NCBI RefSeq assembly: GCF_017814915.1
Contig: NZ_JAGIPZ010000003.1
Span: 248,001-312,000, forward strand
DNA length: 64,000 bases
Direction of reading: 5' to 3'
From: Herbaspirillum sp. LeCh32-8
GTDB lineage: Bacteria; Pseudomonadota; Gammaproteobacteria; Burkholderiales; Burkholderiaceae_D
In this document: positions 10,996-20,934 of the stretch, one piece after another
How the letters are laid out: each line of letters starts with the position of its first letter
How positions within the stretch are numbered: position 1 is the first letter of the stretch
Made by a program: the position numbers and the translations under genes
Notes under the pieces: generated by a model
Database searches by the model: none
Told to the model about the DNA's origin: nothing
What the model saw: the letters and a program-made list of their open reading frames with translations, nothing else

Positions 10996-11052
10996 GCAAG
11001 ACTCCTGGAATCGGCCTTGCGCTGATGTGGCGCCGATGCCGGCAACATCGCT

Positions 11053-11082
11053 TTGCTGCGCGCGGCGACCCGACAGTACAAT
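11053..11082 (+). promoter_or_regulatory. Possible promoter for the response regulator/kinase pair
   Basis: TTGCTG (11053-11058) and TACAAT (11077-11082) are separated by 18 bp, resembling a sigma-70 promoter with a good -10 and moderate -35. It would place the transcript start near 11089, giving a leader of about 70 nt before the response regulator. Confidence 0.4.
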
Positions 11083-11119
11083 CGCAAGGGAAGGCGGAGT
11101 CTGCCCGGCAACGATGAGG

Positions 11120-11134
11120 ATTGCGCTGCGCAAT
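11120..11134. promoter_or_regulatory. Perfect 15-bp palindrome in the RND/two-component divergent region
   Basis: ATTGCGCTGCGCAAT is perfectly symmetric about a central T. It lies in the 166-bp gap between the efflux pump start (10995) and the response regulator start (11162). It could be a protein-binding site or form a small hairpin in the regulator's leader. No other copy was noticed nearby. Confidence 0.45.
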
Positions 11135-11161
11135 TGTGGAGTTTTGATGGAGAGCGAAAGA

Positions 11162-11917
11162 ATGTCCGAGAATGCGGCCGCGCCCGGCGAGACCGGGCCG
11201 ACAGGCGTCGCGCAGGAAGCCAACGTGCTGGTGCTGATCGCAGAGGACGCGCCGGAGATCGCCGAGATCCTGGCCGCCTACCTGGCGCGCAGCGGCATGC
11301 GCAGCGTGCACGCCGCCGACGGCGCCCGCGCGCTGGAGCTGCACCTGGCGCTCAAGCCCGACCTGTTGCTGCTGGACGTCCAGATGCCGCATGTCAGCGG
11401 CTGGCAGGTGCTGGCGCAGATCCGCCAGCGCGGCGATACGCCGGTCATCATGCTGACCGCGCTGGACCAGGATGTCGACAAGCTCACCGGCCTGCGCATC
11501 GGCGCGGACGACTACGTGGTCAAGCCGTTCAACCCGGCCGAGGTGGTGGCGCGGGTGCAGGCGGTGCTGCGCCGCAGCCTGCCGCGCCAGGCGCGCGACG
11601 AACGCCGCATCCTGCGGGTGGCGCCGTTCATCATCGACTTCGACCAGCACGAGGCGGTGGCCGAGATCGACGGCCGCTCGCACACGCTGTCGCTGACGCT
11701 GACCGAATTCAGGCTGCTGGCGCAGCTGGCGCGCGCGCCGCGTCGCGTGTTCAGCCGCGCCGAACTGCTGGCGGCCTGCCTGCCCGAAGGCGACACGCTG
11801 GAGCGCACCGTCGACAGCCATGTCAGCAAGCTGCGCAAGAAGCTGGAAGACCTCGGCATCGCCGGCGTGCCGGTCAGCATCCGCGGTGTCGGCTATCGTT
11901 TCCACCAGGGTCTTTGA
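11162..11917 (+). CDS. OmpR/PhoB-family response regulator (BaeR/SmeR-like)
   Basis: DNA-binding response regulator of 251 aa. The receiver domain (residues ~22-138) has acidic EDAPE, phospho-acceptor Asp72 in LLLLDVQMP, the Thr of MLTA and Lys121 in DDYVVKPF. A winged-helix output domain follows (TLTEFRLLAQLARAPRRVFSR, then TVDSHVSKLRKKLE and RGVGYRF). The start at 11162 is preceded by GGAGAG with good spacing; an ATG at 11147 is an alternative. The sensor kinase gene begins 10 bp after its stop. The divergent RND pump resembles the arrangement of baeSR-mdtABC and smeSR-smeABC, so control of efflux is likely but inferred. Confidence 0.92.
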   Translation: MSENAAAPGETGPTGVAQEANVLVLIAEDAPEIAEILAAYLARSGMRSVHAADGARALELHLALKPDLLLLDVQMPHVSGWQVLAQIRQRGDTPVIMLTALDQDVDKLTGLRIGADDYVVKPFNPAEVVARVQAVLRRSLPRQARDERRILRVAPFIIDFDQHEAVAEIDGRSHTLSLTLTEFRLLAQLARAPRRVFSRAELLAACLPEGDTLERTVDSHVSKLRKKLEDLGIAGVPVSIRGVGYRFHQGL

Positions 11918-11927
11918 GGCCGCCGCC

Positions 11928-13007
11928 ATGAACCTCTTCTCCGTCGTCGCCCGCTCCAAGGGCCTGGGCCGCCAGATCGTCAGCTCGGTCGCCATCCTGG
12001 TGCTGGCCGTGATGATGATGGTGCTGCTCGGCTCCTACGCTTTTTACGCCACGCTGTGGGTGCTCTATCCGGCGGCCCTGTCGGCGCCGGACAGCTGGCT
12101 GCCCTCGCCGGCGGAATGGGGCTGGATTGCCGCCACCACGCTGACCGGCCTGGGGATCGCGGTGTGGGTGGCGATCCGTCTCGCGCGCCGCATCCTGGCG
12201 CCGTTGAATTCAGTGGCGACCAGCCTGCGCCAGGTGGCGCAAGGCGACCTGGCGGCGCGCGCGGCCACCGACGACCATTCGCTGGGCGAGGCCACGCAAC
12301 TGGTCAACGACTTCAACGCCATGGCCGAACGACTGGAACGCGGCGAGCAGGAGCGCATCTTCTGGAACGCCGCCATCGCGCATGAGCTGCGCACGCCGGT
12401 CACCATCCTGCGCGGCCGCCTGCAGGGGCTGACCGAAGGCATCTTCCAGCCTGACCCGGCGCTGTTCGCCAGCCTGCTGCTGCACGTCGAGGGGCTGGGA
12501 CGGCTGATCGAGGATTTGCGCGTGGTCGGCCTGGCCGAGAGCGGGCACCTGCAGATGCAATTGCAGCAAGCCGATCTGCAGCAGGAAGTGATGACGGTGG
12601 TGAAGGCCTGCGAATCGGCGTTGCAGGAAAAGGGCTTTGCCCTGTCGCTGGCGCTGCAGACGCGCCAGGCGCTGTGCGACCCGGTGCGCATCCGGCAGGC
12701 CTTGCTGGCGCTGCTGGAAAACGCCCTGCAGCACGCCACGCCCGGCACGCTGACGATCAGGACCTGGACCGATGCCGGCCAGCACGGCCTGAGCGTGGAA
12801 GACAGCGGCCCCGGCATCGACTTGGCCGATGCGCACAACATCTTTGACGCCTTCCAGCGCGGCCCGCTGGCGCCCGGCGCGCAGCAGAAAGGCAGCGGAC
12901 TGGGCCTGGCCGTGGTACGCGCCATTGCCGGCGCGCACCGGGGCACGGCGCGCTACGCGCGCACGCCGTCGGGCGGGGCCTGCTTCGCGCTGCGCTGGCC
13001 GGTGTAA
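11928..13007 (+). CDS. Sensor histidine kinase (BaeS/SmeS-like)
   Basis: Inner-membrane sensor kinase of 359 aa and partner of the preceding response regulator. It has transmembrane helices at about residues 17-45 and 64-85 around a very short periplasmic loop, a HAMP domain (~86-138), the phosphorylated His152 in the H-box NAAIAHELRTPVTILRGRL, an N-box (ALLENALQHAT), and G-boxes (VEDSGPGIDL and GSGLGLAVVRAI). The short periplasmic loop suggests that it senses membrane or envelope disturbance rather than a large ligand. The ATG at 11928 follows the regulator stop by 10 bp, so the two genes form an operon. Confidence 0.93.
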   Translation: MNLFSVVARSKGLGRQIVSSVAILVLAVMMMVLLGSYAFYATLWVLYPAALSAPDSWLPSPAEWGWIAATTLTGLGIAVWVAIRLARRILAPLNSVATSLRQVAQGDLAARAATDDHSLGEATQLVNDFNAMAERLERGEQERIFWNAAIAHELRTPVTILRGRLQGLTEGIFQPDPALFASLLLHVEGLGRLIEDLRVVGLAESGHLQMQLQQADLQQEVMTVVKACESALQEKGFALSLALQTRQALCDPVRIRQALLALLENALQHATPGTLTIRTWTDAGQHGLSVEDSGPGIDLADAHNIFDAFQRGPLAPGAQQKGSGLGLAVVRAIAGAHRGTARYARTPSGGACFALRWPV

Positions 13008-13061
13008 GCTGCCGCCCGGAAAGAATTGTTTTGGCCGGCCTTATCGTCGATAATTGCGGCC

Positions 13062-13310
13062 ATGAACGATACTACCCAACGCCCAGCCCTGCCCGATCGC
13101 CTCTCGATCGATCCCCGCAGCCCGCACTACAACGCGGCCATCTTCGAGTTCGACGTCGGCATCCGTTTCAACGACAAGGAACGCACCAACGTCGCCGAGT
13201 ATTGCATCAGCGAGGGATGGATCATCGTCCCGGCCGGCAAGGCGCTGGACCGCAAGGGTAATCCCCTGATGACCAAGCTGAAGGGCCGGGTCGAAGCGTT
13301 CTACCGCTGA
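13062..13310 (+). CDS. DUF3297 family protein
   Basis: Small soluble protein of 82 aa whose whole length matches the DUF3297 family as I know it: a LPDRLSIDPRSPHYN start, then GIRFNDKERTNVAEYCISEGWI, and an ending in KLKGRVEAFYR. The molecular function of the family is unknown. It is a single gene, 54 bp after the sensor kinase, followed directly by a strong terminator. The ATG at 13062 gives the family's usual length. Confidence 0.88.
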   Translation: MNDTTQRPALPDRLSIDPRSPHYNAAIFEFDVGIRFNDKERTNVAEYCISEGWIIVPAGKALDRKGNPLMTKLKGRVEAFYR

Positions 13311-13323
13311 TCCCCTTCTTCCG

Positions 13324-13353
13324 AAAAAAAGCCCCGCATCGCGGGGCTTTTTT
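13324..13353. terminator. Bidirectional intrinsic terminator
   Basis: A perfect GCCCCGC/GCGGGGC stem with an ATC loop (13331-13347) is flanked by A7 on the left and T6 on the right. It serves the DUF3297 gene on the plus strand and the convergent LysE-type gene on the minus strand. Confidence 0.9.
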
Positions 13354-13373
13354 ATTGCGGCGGCCATATCGGA

Positions 13374-13976
13374 TTACCTCCACGCGCCCCAGAAAATGAA
13401 GGCCGAAAACATCGCCAGCGCCACCGAGCTGGCGCGCTGGATATTGCCCGGCGCAAGGATGGCGCGACGGCGCGCGCCCAGCAGCTGGCCCACGGCGATC
13501 CACAGCGCGCCGATCGGCACCAGCAGGCAAGTGAACGACGCCATGGCCAGCGCATAGGCCGGTGCGCTTTCGAAGCTGTGCGCGGGGAACAGCACCAGCG
13601 CGAACAGCAGCGCCTTCGGGTTGAGCAAGGTGGCGATGAACAGCATGCGCGGGGTGATGGCGCGCTGCTGCGGCGTCTGCAGCAAGCGCGCGTCGCGCCA
13701 CACCTTGACGGCGGTATAGGCCAGGTAGCAGCTGCTGGCGATCTTCACCACCGGCGACATCCAGGGATGCTGCGACTGCAGCGGCGCCAGCAGCAGGCCC
13801 CAGGCCGAGATCGAGAGGAAGTAGCCGCTGAACTCGAACGCCAGCAGGTGCAGCGCGCGGCGCAAGCCCAGCCCGAGGCCGGCGATGGCCAGCAAGGTGT
13901 TGGTCGGACCGGGTGTGATCAGGATCAGGGCGACGCTGAACAGAAAGACAACATACGCGGAATCGAAACTTGTCAT
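13374..13976 (-). CDS. LysE/RhtB-family amino-acid exporter
   Basis: Inner-membrane exporter of 200 aa, a typical LysE-family length. The N-terminal segment contains the family signature ILITPGPTNTLLAIAG, and there are about six hydrophobic helices, with positive residues at loops (GLGLGLRRALH). Members export amino acids or derivatives such as homoserine or threonine; the substrate here is unknown. It is monocistronic, converging on the DUF3297 gene with a shared terminator. The 5' flank (13977-14155) shows no gene. Confidence 0.88.
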   Translation of the reverse strand: MTSFDSAYVVFLFSVALILITPGPTNTLLAIAGLGLGLRRALHLLAFEFSGYFLSISAWGLLLAPLQSQHPWMSPVVKIASSCYLAYTAVKVWRDARLLQTPQQRAITPRMLFIATLLNPKALLFALVLFPAHSFESAPAYALAMASFTCLLVPIGALWIAVGQLLGARRRAILAPGNIQRASSVALAMFSAFIFWGAWR

Positions 13977-14155
13977 GGTGGCGCGTTCTTCTGGTGGGAT
14001 GGATGCAGCCCGTGGCGGGCCAGCGGCATCGTAACGTATGCGGCGCGCTACGCAAAATCAAACGCGATGCCTCGCTTATGCACCGCTGGCCGATGTGGCC
14101 AACGCTCGTCGGCATCGGCATCGATATTGCCCTCGACCGGCGCGATGGCGTTGCC

Positions 14156-14188
14156 GAAAAAAAGCCGCATCCATGGATGCGGCTTTTT
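14156..14188. terminator. Intrinsic terminator downstream of gatB
   Basis: GCCGCATCCATGGATGCGGC (14164-14183) is a perfect 20-bp palindrome flanked by A's on one side and T5 on the other, so it can act in both directions. It lies 28 bp past the gatB stop. Confidence 0.88.
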
Positions 14189-14215
14189 CAACTCCGGCAA
14201 ATGCGCGTGTGCGTA

Positions 14216-15676
14216 TCAGCCGGCCAGTTTCTTGCGTAGCAGCTCGGTCAGCTGGGCCGGGTTGGCCTTGCCGCGCGTGGCCTTCATGGCCTGGCCGATC
14301 AGGGCGTTGATGGCCTGCTCCTTGCCGGCGCGGAACTCGGCCACCGACTTCTCGTTGGCGGCCAGCACCTGGTCGACGATGGCTTCCAGCGCGCCGCTGT
14401 CGGAGATCTGCTTCAGGCCCTTGGCGTCGATGATGTCGTCGGCCAGCGAGTCCTTGTCGGACCTGGCTTCCCACATGCCGGCGAAGACTTCCTTGGCAAT
14501 CTTGTTGGAGATGGTGCCGTCGGCGATGCGCTTCAACAGCAGCGCGAACTGCGCGGCGCTGACCGGGGCGTCGGCGATGTCGGTGTCCTCGCGGTTCAGG
14601 GTCGAGGCGACGTCGCCCATCAGCCAGTTGGCGGCGGGCTTGGCCTGGTCGCGGCCGGCGGCGGTGACCACCGCTTCGAAATAGGACGCCATGCCCTTGG
14701 ATTGCGTGAGCACCATGGCGTCGTATTCCGGCAGCGCGTAGTCGGCGACGAAGCGCTCGCGCATCGCGGCAGGCAGCTCGGGCATGGTGGCCTTGACGCG
14801 CTCGATCCACTCTTGCGCAATGGCCAGCGGCGGCAGGTCGGGATCGGGGAAGTAGCGGTAATCCTGCGCGTCTTCCTTGCTGCGCATGGAGCGGGTTTCC
14901 TTCTTGTCCGGATCGTAGAGGCGGGTTTCCTGCACCACCGTGCCGCCGTCTTCGATCAACTCGATCTGGCGACGCACTTCGTAGTTGATGGCCTCTTCCA
15001 GGAAGCGGAACGAGTTCAGGTTCTTGATCTCGCAGCGGGTGCCAAATTCCTTTTGGCCGACCGGACGCACCGAGACGTTGGCGTCGCAGCGGAACGAGCC
15101 TTCCTGCATGTTGCCGTCGCAGATGCCCAGCCACACCACCAGCGAGTGCAGCGCCTTGGCGTAGCCGACAGCTTCGGCGGCGCTGCGCATTTCAGGCTCG
15201 GTGACGATTTCCAGCAGCGGCGTGCCGGCGCGGTTCAGGTCGATGCCGGTCATGCCCTGGTAGTCCTCGTGCAGCGACTTGCCGGCGTCTTCTTCCAGGT
15301 GGGCGCGGGTCAGGTTGATGGTCTTCAGTTCGGTCTTGCCGTCCTTCTCGACGGCGAAGGTCATGGTGCCGCCCTGCACGACCGGGATCTCGAACTGGCT
15401 GATCTGGTAGCCCTTGGGCAGGTCGGGGTAGAAGTAATTCTTGCGCGCGAACACCGAGCGCGGCGCGATGGTGGCGCCGATGGCCAGACCGAACTGGATG
15501 GCGCGCTCAACCGCGCCCTTGTTGAGCACCGGCAGCACGCCCGGCAGCGCCAGGTCGACCGGACTGGCCTGGGTGTTGGGCTCGGCGCCGAACTGGGTCG
15601 AGCTGCCGCTGAAGATCTTGGATTGGGTCGAAAGCTGCGTGTGCGTTTCGAGGCCGATGACGACTTCCCACTGCAT
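14216..15676 (-). CDS. gatB: Aspartyl/glutamyl-tRNA amidotransferase subunit B
   Basis: Subunit B of the GatCAB amidotransferase, which converts Glu-tRNA(Gln) or Asp-tRNA(Asn) to the amidated form. It is 486 aa, normal length. It begins [20 protein letters not shown], typical of GatB, and has the catalytic cradle region followed by a C-terminal YqeY-like tail ([16 protein letters not shown]). It is the last gene of gatC-gatA-gatB on the minus strand. In most relatives gatA and gatB nearly touch, but here 148 bp with an inverted repeat separate them. Confidence 0.97.
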   Translation of the reverse strand: MQWEVVIGLETHTQLSTQSKIFSGSSTQFGAEPNTQASPVDLALPGVLPVLNKGAVERAIQFGLAIGATIAPRSVFARKNYFYPDLPKGYQISQFEIPVVQGGTMTFAVEKDGKTELKTINLTRAHLEEDAGKSLHEDYQGMTGIDLNRAGTPLLEIVTEPEMRSAAEAVGYAKALHSLVVWLGICDGNMQEGSFRCDANVSVRPVGQKEFGTRCEIKNLNSFRFLEEAINYEVRRQIELIEDGGTVVQETRLYDPDKKETRSMRSKEDAQDYRYFPDPDLPPLAIAQEWIERVKATMPELPAAMRERFVADYALPEYDAMVLTQSKGMASYFEAVVTAAGRDQAKPAANWLMGDVASTLNREDTDIADAPVSAAQFALLLKRIADGTISNKIAKEVFAGMWEARSDKDSLADDIIDAKGLKQISDSGALEAIVDQVLAANEKSVAEFRAGKEQAINALIGQAMKATRGKANPAQLTELLRKKLAG

Positions 15677-15713
15677 GATGTTGTCCTTGCGAATTCTGTT
15701 AATCAGTACGTCA

Positions 15714-15802
15714 CTGACAAAGCACCGCTGGCGGCGTTGCGCCTCCTTGCCGTACAGCCGTACTGTCTGCCTCGGCGCGCCTTGCCAGCGGCGCTTTGTC
15801 AG
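15714..15802. repeat. Long inverted repeat between gatA and gatB
   Basis: Left arm CTGACAAAGCACCGCTGGC (15714-15732) pairs with right arm GCCAGCGGCGCTTTGTCAG (15784-15802) with one mismatch. The 51-nt interior contains a near-symmetric GTACAGCCGTAC. Both outer flanks carry similar TTAA-containing sequence, so the similarity extends a little further. It may be an interspersed repeat or a folded RNA element inside the gat transcript. Confidence 0.7.
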
Positions 15803-15824
15803 CGACTCTTAATCTAAAAACTGC

Positions 15825-17291
15825 TTACGCGGGCTCGCGCAGGTGCCAGTCGGTCGCTTGCTGGAACTGGTGCGCCACGTTCAGCAGGCGGGCCTCGTCG
15901 AAATAATTGCCGATGATCTGAAGGCCCACGGGGCGCTTGCCGTTCTTCTCACCCTGACCGAAGCCGCAGGGGATCGACATGCCCGGCAAACCGGCCAGGC
16001 TGGTGGACAGCGTGAAGATGTCGGCCAGGTAGTTGGCGACCGGGTCGTTGGTCTTGTCGCCCAGATCCCACGCGACGGTGGGCGACACCGGGCCCATGAT
16101 CACGTCGCACTGGCGGTTCTCGCCGGCCAGCGCGTTCTGGAAGTCCTGCGCGATCAGGCGGCGGATCTTCTGCGCCTGCAGGTAGTAGGCGTCATAGTAG
16201 CCGTGCGAGAGCACGTAGGAGCCGACCAGGATGCGGCGCTTCACTTCTTCGCCGAAACCTTCCGCGCGCGACTTCTTGTACATGTCGGCCAGGTCCTTGT
16301 AGTCCGCGGCGCGATGGCCGTAGCGCACGCCGTCGAAGCGTGACAGGTTGGACGATGCTTCAGCCGGGGCGATCACGTAGTACACAGGGATGGACAACTC
16401 GGTCTTGGGCAGCGAGATGTCAACCAGCGTGGCGCCCAGCTTCTCGAACTCGGCCAGCGCGGCGCGCACGGCCTGCTCCACATCCGCGGCCAGGCCGGCG
16501 CCGAAGAATTCCTTCGGCACGCCGATGCGCAGACCTTGCAAGCTGTCATTGAGCGAGCGGTTGAAATCTTCCTTGGGACGCTGCAGGCTGGTGGAATCGC
16601 GCTCGTCGAAACCGGTCATGGCGTTCAACAGCAGGCCGCAGTCTTCGGCGGTCTTGGCGATCGGGCCGCCCTGGTCCAGCGAAGAGGCGAAGGCGATCAT
16701 GCCGAAGCGCGACACGCTGCCGTAGGTCGGCTTGATGCCGGTCACGCCGCACAGCGAAGACGGCTGGCGAATCGAGCCGCCGGTATCGGTGGCGGTAGCG
16801 GCCGGCGCCAGGCGCGCGGCCACGGCGGCGGCCGAACCGCCCGAGGAGCCGCCGGGCACGGCGGTCTTGTCCCACGGGTTCTTCACCGGGCCGTAGAAGG
16901 AATTCTCGTTGCCCGAACCCATCGCGAACTCGTCGCAGTTGACCTTGCCCAAGGTCACGGCGCCGGCCTGGTTGAACTGATCCACCACGGTCGCGTCGAA
17001 CGGGCTCACGTAGTTCTGCAGCATCTTCGAGCCGGCGGTGGTGCGCCAGCCGCGGGTGACGAAGATGTCCTTGTGGGCGATCGGGATGCCGGTCAGCGGG
17101 CCGGCGTCATTGCCCGCCAGGCGCGCGTCGGCGGCCTTGGCCTGGGCCAGCGTCAGTTCGCGGTCCACGTGCAGGAAGGCATTGAGGTCGCTGGCGTCGA
17201 TGCGGTCGAGGAACAGCGTCGCCAGTTCGGCGGCGGAAATCTTGCGCGCTTGCAGTTGCGCGGACAGTTCTTTGAGAGTGAGCTTGTGCAT
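15825..17291 (-). CDS. gatA: Aspartyl/glutamyl-tRNA amidotransferase subunit A
   Basis: Amidase subunit that releases ammonia from glutamine for the transamidation reaction. It is 488 aa. The Ser-cisSer-Lys triad is visible as Lys74 (IAHKDIF), Ser149 ([12 protein letters not shown]) and Ser173 ([18 protein letters not shown]), at the spacing of characterised GatA proteins. It lies 56 bp downstream of gatC on the same strand. Together the three subunits make the indirect route to Gln-tRNA and/or Asn-tRNA. Confidence 0.97.
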   Translation of the reverse strand: MHKLTLKELSAQLQARKISAAELATLFLDRIDASDLNAFLHVDRELTLAQAKAADARLAGNDAGPLTGIPIAHKDIFVTRGWRTTAGSKMLQNYVSPFDATVVDQFNQAGAVTLGKVNCDEFAMGSGNENSFYGPVKNPWDKTAVPGGSSGGSAAAVAARLAPAATATDTGGSIRQPSSLCGVTGIKPTYGSVSRFGMIAFASSLDQGGPIAKTAEDCGLLLNAMTGFDERDSTSLQRPKEDFNRSLNDSLQGLRIGVPKEFFGAGLAADVEQAVRAALAEFEKLGATLVDISLPKTELSIPVYYVIAPAEASSNLSRFDGVRYGHRAADYKDLADMYKKSRAEGFGEEVKRRILVGSYVLSHGYYDAYYLQAQKIRRLIAQDFQNALAGENRQCDVIMGPVSPTVAWDLGDKTNDPVANYLADIFTLSTSLAGLPGMSIPCGFGQGEKNGKRPVGLQIIGNYFDEARLLNVAHQFQQATDWHLREPA

Positions 17292-17347
17292 GAGTAATCG
17301 TTTCGCGGCAGGTCGGGCTATCGGGCGTGTCTTGGCGGCGCCGGGGT

Positions 17348-17650
17348 TTATTCGATGACCTTGGGCACCAGGTACAGGCCGTCCTGGGTTGCCGGGGCCG
17401 GTTGCTGATAGTCCTCGCGGCGATTGGACTCGGTCACCGCATCTTCGCGCAGGCGCAGGGCCAGCATGGGCTCGATGGCGGCGATCGGATGCGACAGCGG
17501 TTCCACGCCGGTGGTGTCGACGGCCTTCATCTGCTCCACCAGGTCGAAGATACCGTTGAGCTTTTCCAGCGTTTGCTCGGCCTGGGCGTCGGTCAGCTCC
17601 AGGCGGGACAGGTTGGCGATGCGTTTGACGTCGGAAAGGGCTAGGGACAT
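17348..17650 (-). CDS. gatC: Aspartyl/glutamyl-tRNA amidotransferase subunit C
   Basis: Small scaffold subunit of GatCAB, 100 aa. It starts [19 protein letters not shown] and contains the [17 protein letters not shown] stretch that wraps around GatA in known structures, ending [24 protein letters not shown]-like as usual. The open frame runs to 17998, but only the part from 17650 matches the family. It is first in the gatCAB operon and divergent from mreB. Confidence 0.95.
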   Translation of the reverse strand: MSLALSDVKRIANLSRLELTDAQAEQTLEKLNGIFDLVEQMKAVDTTGVEPLSHPIAAIEPMLALRLREDAVTESNRREDYQQPAPATQDGLYLVPKVIE

Positions 17651-19053
<1,403 letters not shown>

Positions 19054-19069
19054 GCCTCCTTCAGCATCA

Positions 19070-19094
19070 GCAGCCGGCGCCAGACGCCGGCTGC
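19070..19094 (+). promoter_or_regulatory. Strong hairpin after mreB (attenuator-like)
   Basis: A perfect 10-bp stem GCAGCCGGCG/CGCCGGCTGC with a 5-nt loop lies 17 nt past the mreB stop. No full T-run follows (GCATTTCTG), so it may pause or partly terminate transcription, or protect the mreB message 3' end, which would favour mreB over downstream genes. Confidence 0.5.
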
Positions 19095-19285
19095 GCATTT
19101 CTGTAGCAAGCAACACCATTACCGGGGAACCGATACGTTCGTCATGACGCAGTTCACACCGACTTGCCCCACGGCGCGGATCACCGTTCCGCCCTTGGCG
19201 CAGGCTCGGCTGGCGGACCGTTCGATGAAGAATGCATCGGCTCCCCTTTTCATATCGTTTTCGACGCAGGAAGTGAGTGCCCCCT

Positions 19286-19327
19286 CCTGCAGCCGGCCGC
19301 AGGCAGCGCATGCTGCGGCCCTGCAGG
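19286..19327 (+). promoter_or_regulatory. Stable hairpin covering the mreC leader and ribosome-binding region
   Basis: CCTGCAG (19286-19292) pairs with CTGCAGG (19321-19327), and GGCCGCAG (19295-19302) with CTGCGGCC (19313-19320), a 15-bp stem with a 2-nt bulge and 10-nt loop. Its 3' arm ends 12 nt before the mreC ATG and includes the only G-rich sequence available as a ribosome-binding site. Confidence 0.6.
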
Positions 19328-19339
19328 CGGCCTGACGCC

Positions 19340-20413
19340 ATGGAAATCCCACCACTCTTCAAGCAGGGCGCCTCGGCCCGCGTGCGCGTCACCATCTTCG
19401 CCCTGTTGTCCGTCGTGATGCTGGTCGTGGACGCGCGCATGCACGTGCTGGGCACGATACGCCAGGGCATCGGCGCGGTGCTCTATCCGTTCCAGACGGT
19501 CGCCATGGTGCCGCGCGACGCAGCCATGAACGTGGCCGACTACTTCACGTCGATCACCGCGCTGCAAAAGGAAAACCAGGGCCTGCGCCAGCAGCAGATC
19601 GTCAATTCGCAGCTGATGCAGCAGGAACGCCAGCTGGCCGCCGAGAACGCGCAGCTGCGCAAGCTGCTGGACATGCAGCAGAAGGTGCCGGTCAAGTCCA
19701 TCGTCGGCGAGATCCTGTACGACGCGCGCGACCCCTTCACCCGCAAGATCATCTTGAACCGCGGCTCCCAGCAGGGCGTGGCCACCGGCCAGCCGGTGAT
19801 CGACGAAGTCGGCATCGTGGGTCAGGTCACGCGCGTGTTTCCGTTCACCTCCGAAGTCACGCTGCTGACCGACAAGGATCAAGCAATCCCGGTCCAGGTG
19901 CTGCGCAACGGCCTGCGCAGCGTGGCCTACGGCCGCGGCCAGACCGGCGCGCTGGACCTGCGCTTCATGCCGGCCAACGCCGACATCCAGAAGGGCGACA
20001 CGCTGGTGACCTCCGGCATCGACGGCGTCTATCCGCCGGGCCTGTCGGTGGCCACCGTGGTGCTGATGGAAACCCGTTCGGCCGACTCCTTCGCCCGCAT
20101 CGTCTGCCAGCCGCTGGCCGGCATCGACCGCCATCGCCAGCTGCTGATCCTGCTGGTGGAACAAAACCTGCCGCCGCGCCCGGAACCTGAAGCCGTCGAT
20201 GAAAAGTCGGCCAAGCTCTTCAAGCGCCGCCTGCGCGACAGCACCCGAGACACCTCCGCCGACGACGCCAACGCCACGCCCAAGGACAAGCCTGCCGACG
20301 AGCGCAAAGGCGCGGCCAACGTGACCCCGCCCGCCGCAGCACCAGCCGCGCCTGCCGCAGCGCCGGCGGCGGCTCCTGCGGCCAAACCGGCCGCCAAGGA
20401 AAACGCACGATGA
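19340..20413 (+). CDS. mreC: Rod shape-determining protein MreC
   Basis: Bitopic inner-membrane protein that links MreB filaments to PBP2. It is 357 aa from the ATG at 19340. A short cytoplasmic N-terminus leads to a membrane helix (residues ~14-32), a coiled coil (~70-110; QKENQGLRQQQIVNSQLMQQERQ region) and two beta-barrel domains (ILNRGSQQGVATGQPVIDE and GDTLVTSGIDGVYPPGL). The last 60 residues are a disordered Ala/Pro-rich tail, longer than in E. coli. Its stop overlaps the mreD start (ATGA). A strong hairpin lies over its leader. Confidence 0.95.
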   Translation: MEIPPLFKQGASARVRVTIFALLSVVMLVVDARMHVLGTIRQGIGAVLYPFQTVAMVPRDAAMNVADYFTSITALQKENQGLRQQQIVNSQLMQQERQLAAENAQLRKLLDMQQKVPVKSIVGEILYDARDPFTRKIILNRGSQQGVATGQPVIDEVGIVGQVTRVFPFTSEVTLLTDKDQAIPVQVLRNGLRSVAYGRGQTGALDLRFMPANADIQKGDTLVTSGIDGVYPPGLSVATVVLMETRSADSFARIVCQPLAGIDRHRQLLILLVEQNLPPRPEPEAVDEKSAKLFKRRLRDSTRDTSADDANATPKDKPADERKGAANVTPPAAAPAAPAAAPAAAPAAKPAAKENAR

Positions 20414-20919
20414 ACGATCATTACATCCTCCTGCCGGCCAACCCGCTGTTCATCGCGTTCAGCCTGGTGGTGGCCTTCCTGTTGAACCTGATGCCCTGGG
20501 GGCAGATGGTGGGCGTGCCCGACTTCGTGGCGCTGGCGCTGGTGTTCTGGAACATCCACCAGCCGCGCAAGGTCGGCATCAGCGTGGCCTTCCTGATGGG
20601 CCTGCTGATGGACGTCAACGAAGCCACCCTGCTGGGCGAGAACGCGCTGGCCTACACCCTGCTGTCCTATTTCGCCATCATGATCCACCGCCGCGTGCTG
20701 TGGTTCCCGCTGCGCACGCAGGCGCTGCACGTGCTGCCGCTGCTGCTGCTGACGCAGGCGGTGCAGCTGGTGGTGCAGCTGCTGGTGACCGGCAAGTTCC
20801 CGCACTGGTTCTACTTCAGCGAGAGCGTCATCTCCGCCATCCTGTGGCCGGTGGTGAGCCTGCTGCTGCTGGCGCCGCAACGCCGCGCGATCAACCGCGA
20901 CGAAAACCGCCCTATTTGA
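20410..20919 (+). CDS. mreD: Rod shape-determining protein MreD
   Basis: Polytopic inner-membrane component of the elongasome, 169 aa with about five hydrophobic helices. The segments NLMPWG and PDFVALALVFWNIHQPRKVGISVAFLMGLLMDV (quoted in part; 20446-20612) are typical of MreD. Its ATG overlaps the mreC stop, indicating translational coupling, and mrdA starts 15 bp after its stop. Confidence 0.93.
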   Translation: MNDHYILLPANPLFIAFSLVVAFLLNLMPWGQMVGVPDFVALALVFWNIHQPRKVGISVAFLMGLLMDVNEATLLGENALAYTLLSYFAIMIHRRVLWFPLRTQALHVLPLLLLTQAVQLVVQLLVTGKFPHWFYFSESVISAILWPVVSLLLLAPQRRAINRDENRPI

Positions 20920-20934
20920 TGAGCCGGCAGCAGC

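Noticed and set aside
8890-11025. 711-codon frame opposite the RND pump
   Set aside because: Composition is His/Gln/Arg-rich with no motifs, as usual for the antisense frame of a high-GC membrane protein gene.
19144-19335. 63-codon frame between mreB and mreC
   Set aside because: Ends 5 bp before mreC, but the ribosome-binding site is badly spaced, composition is unspecific and the region folds into a hairpin; not supported as a gene.
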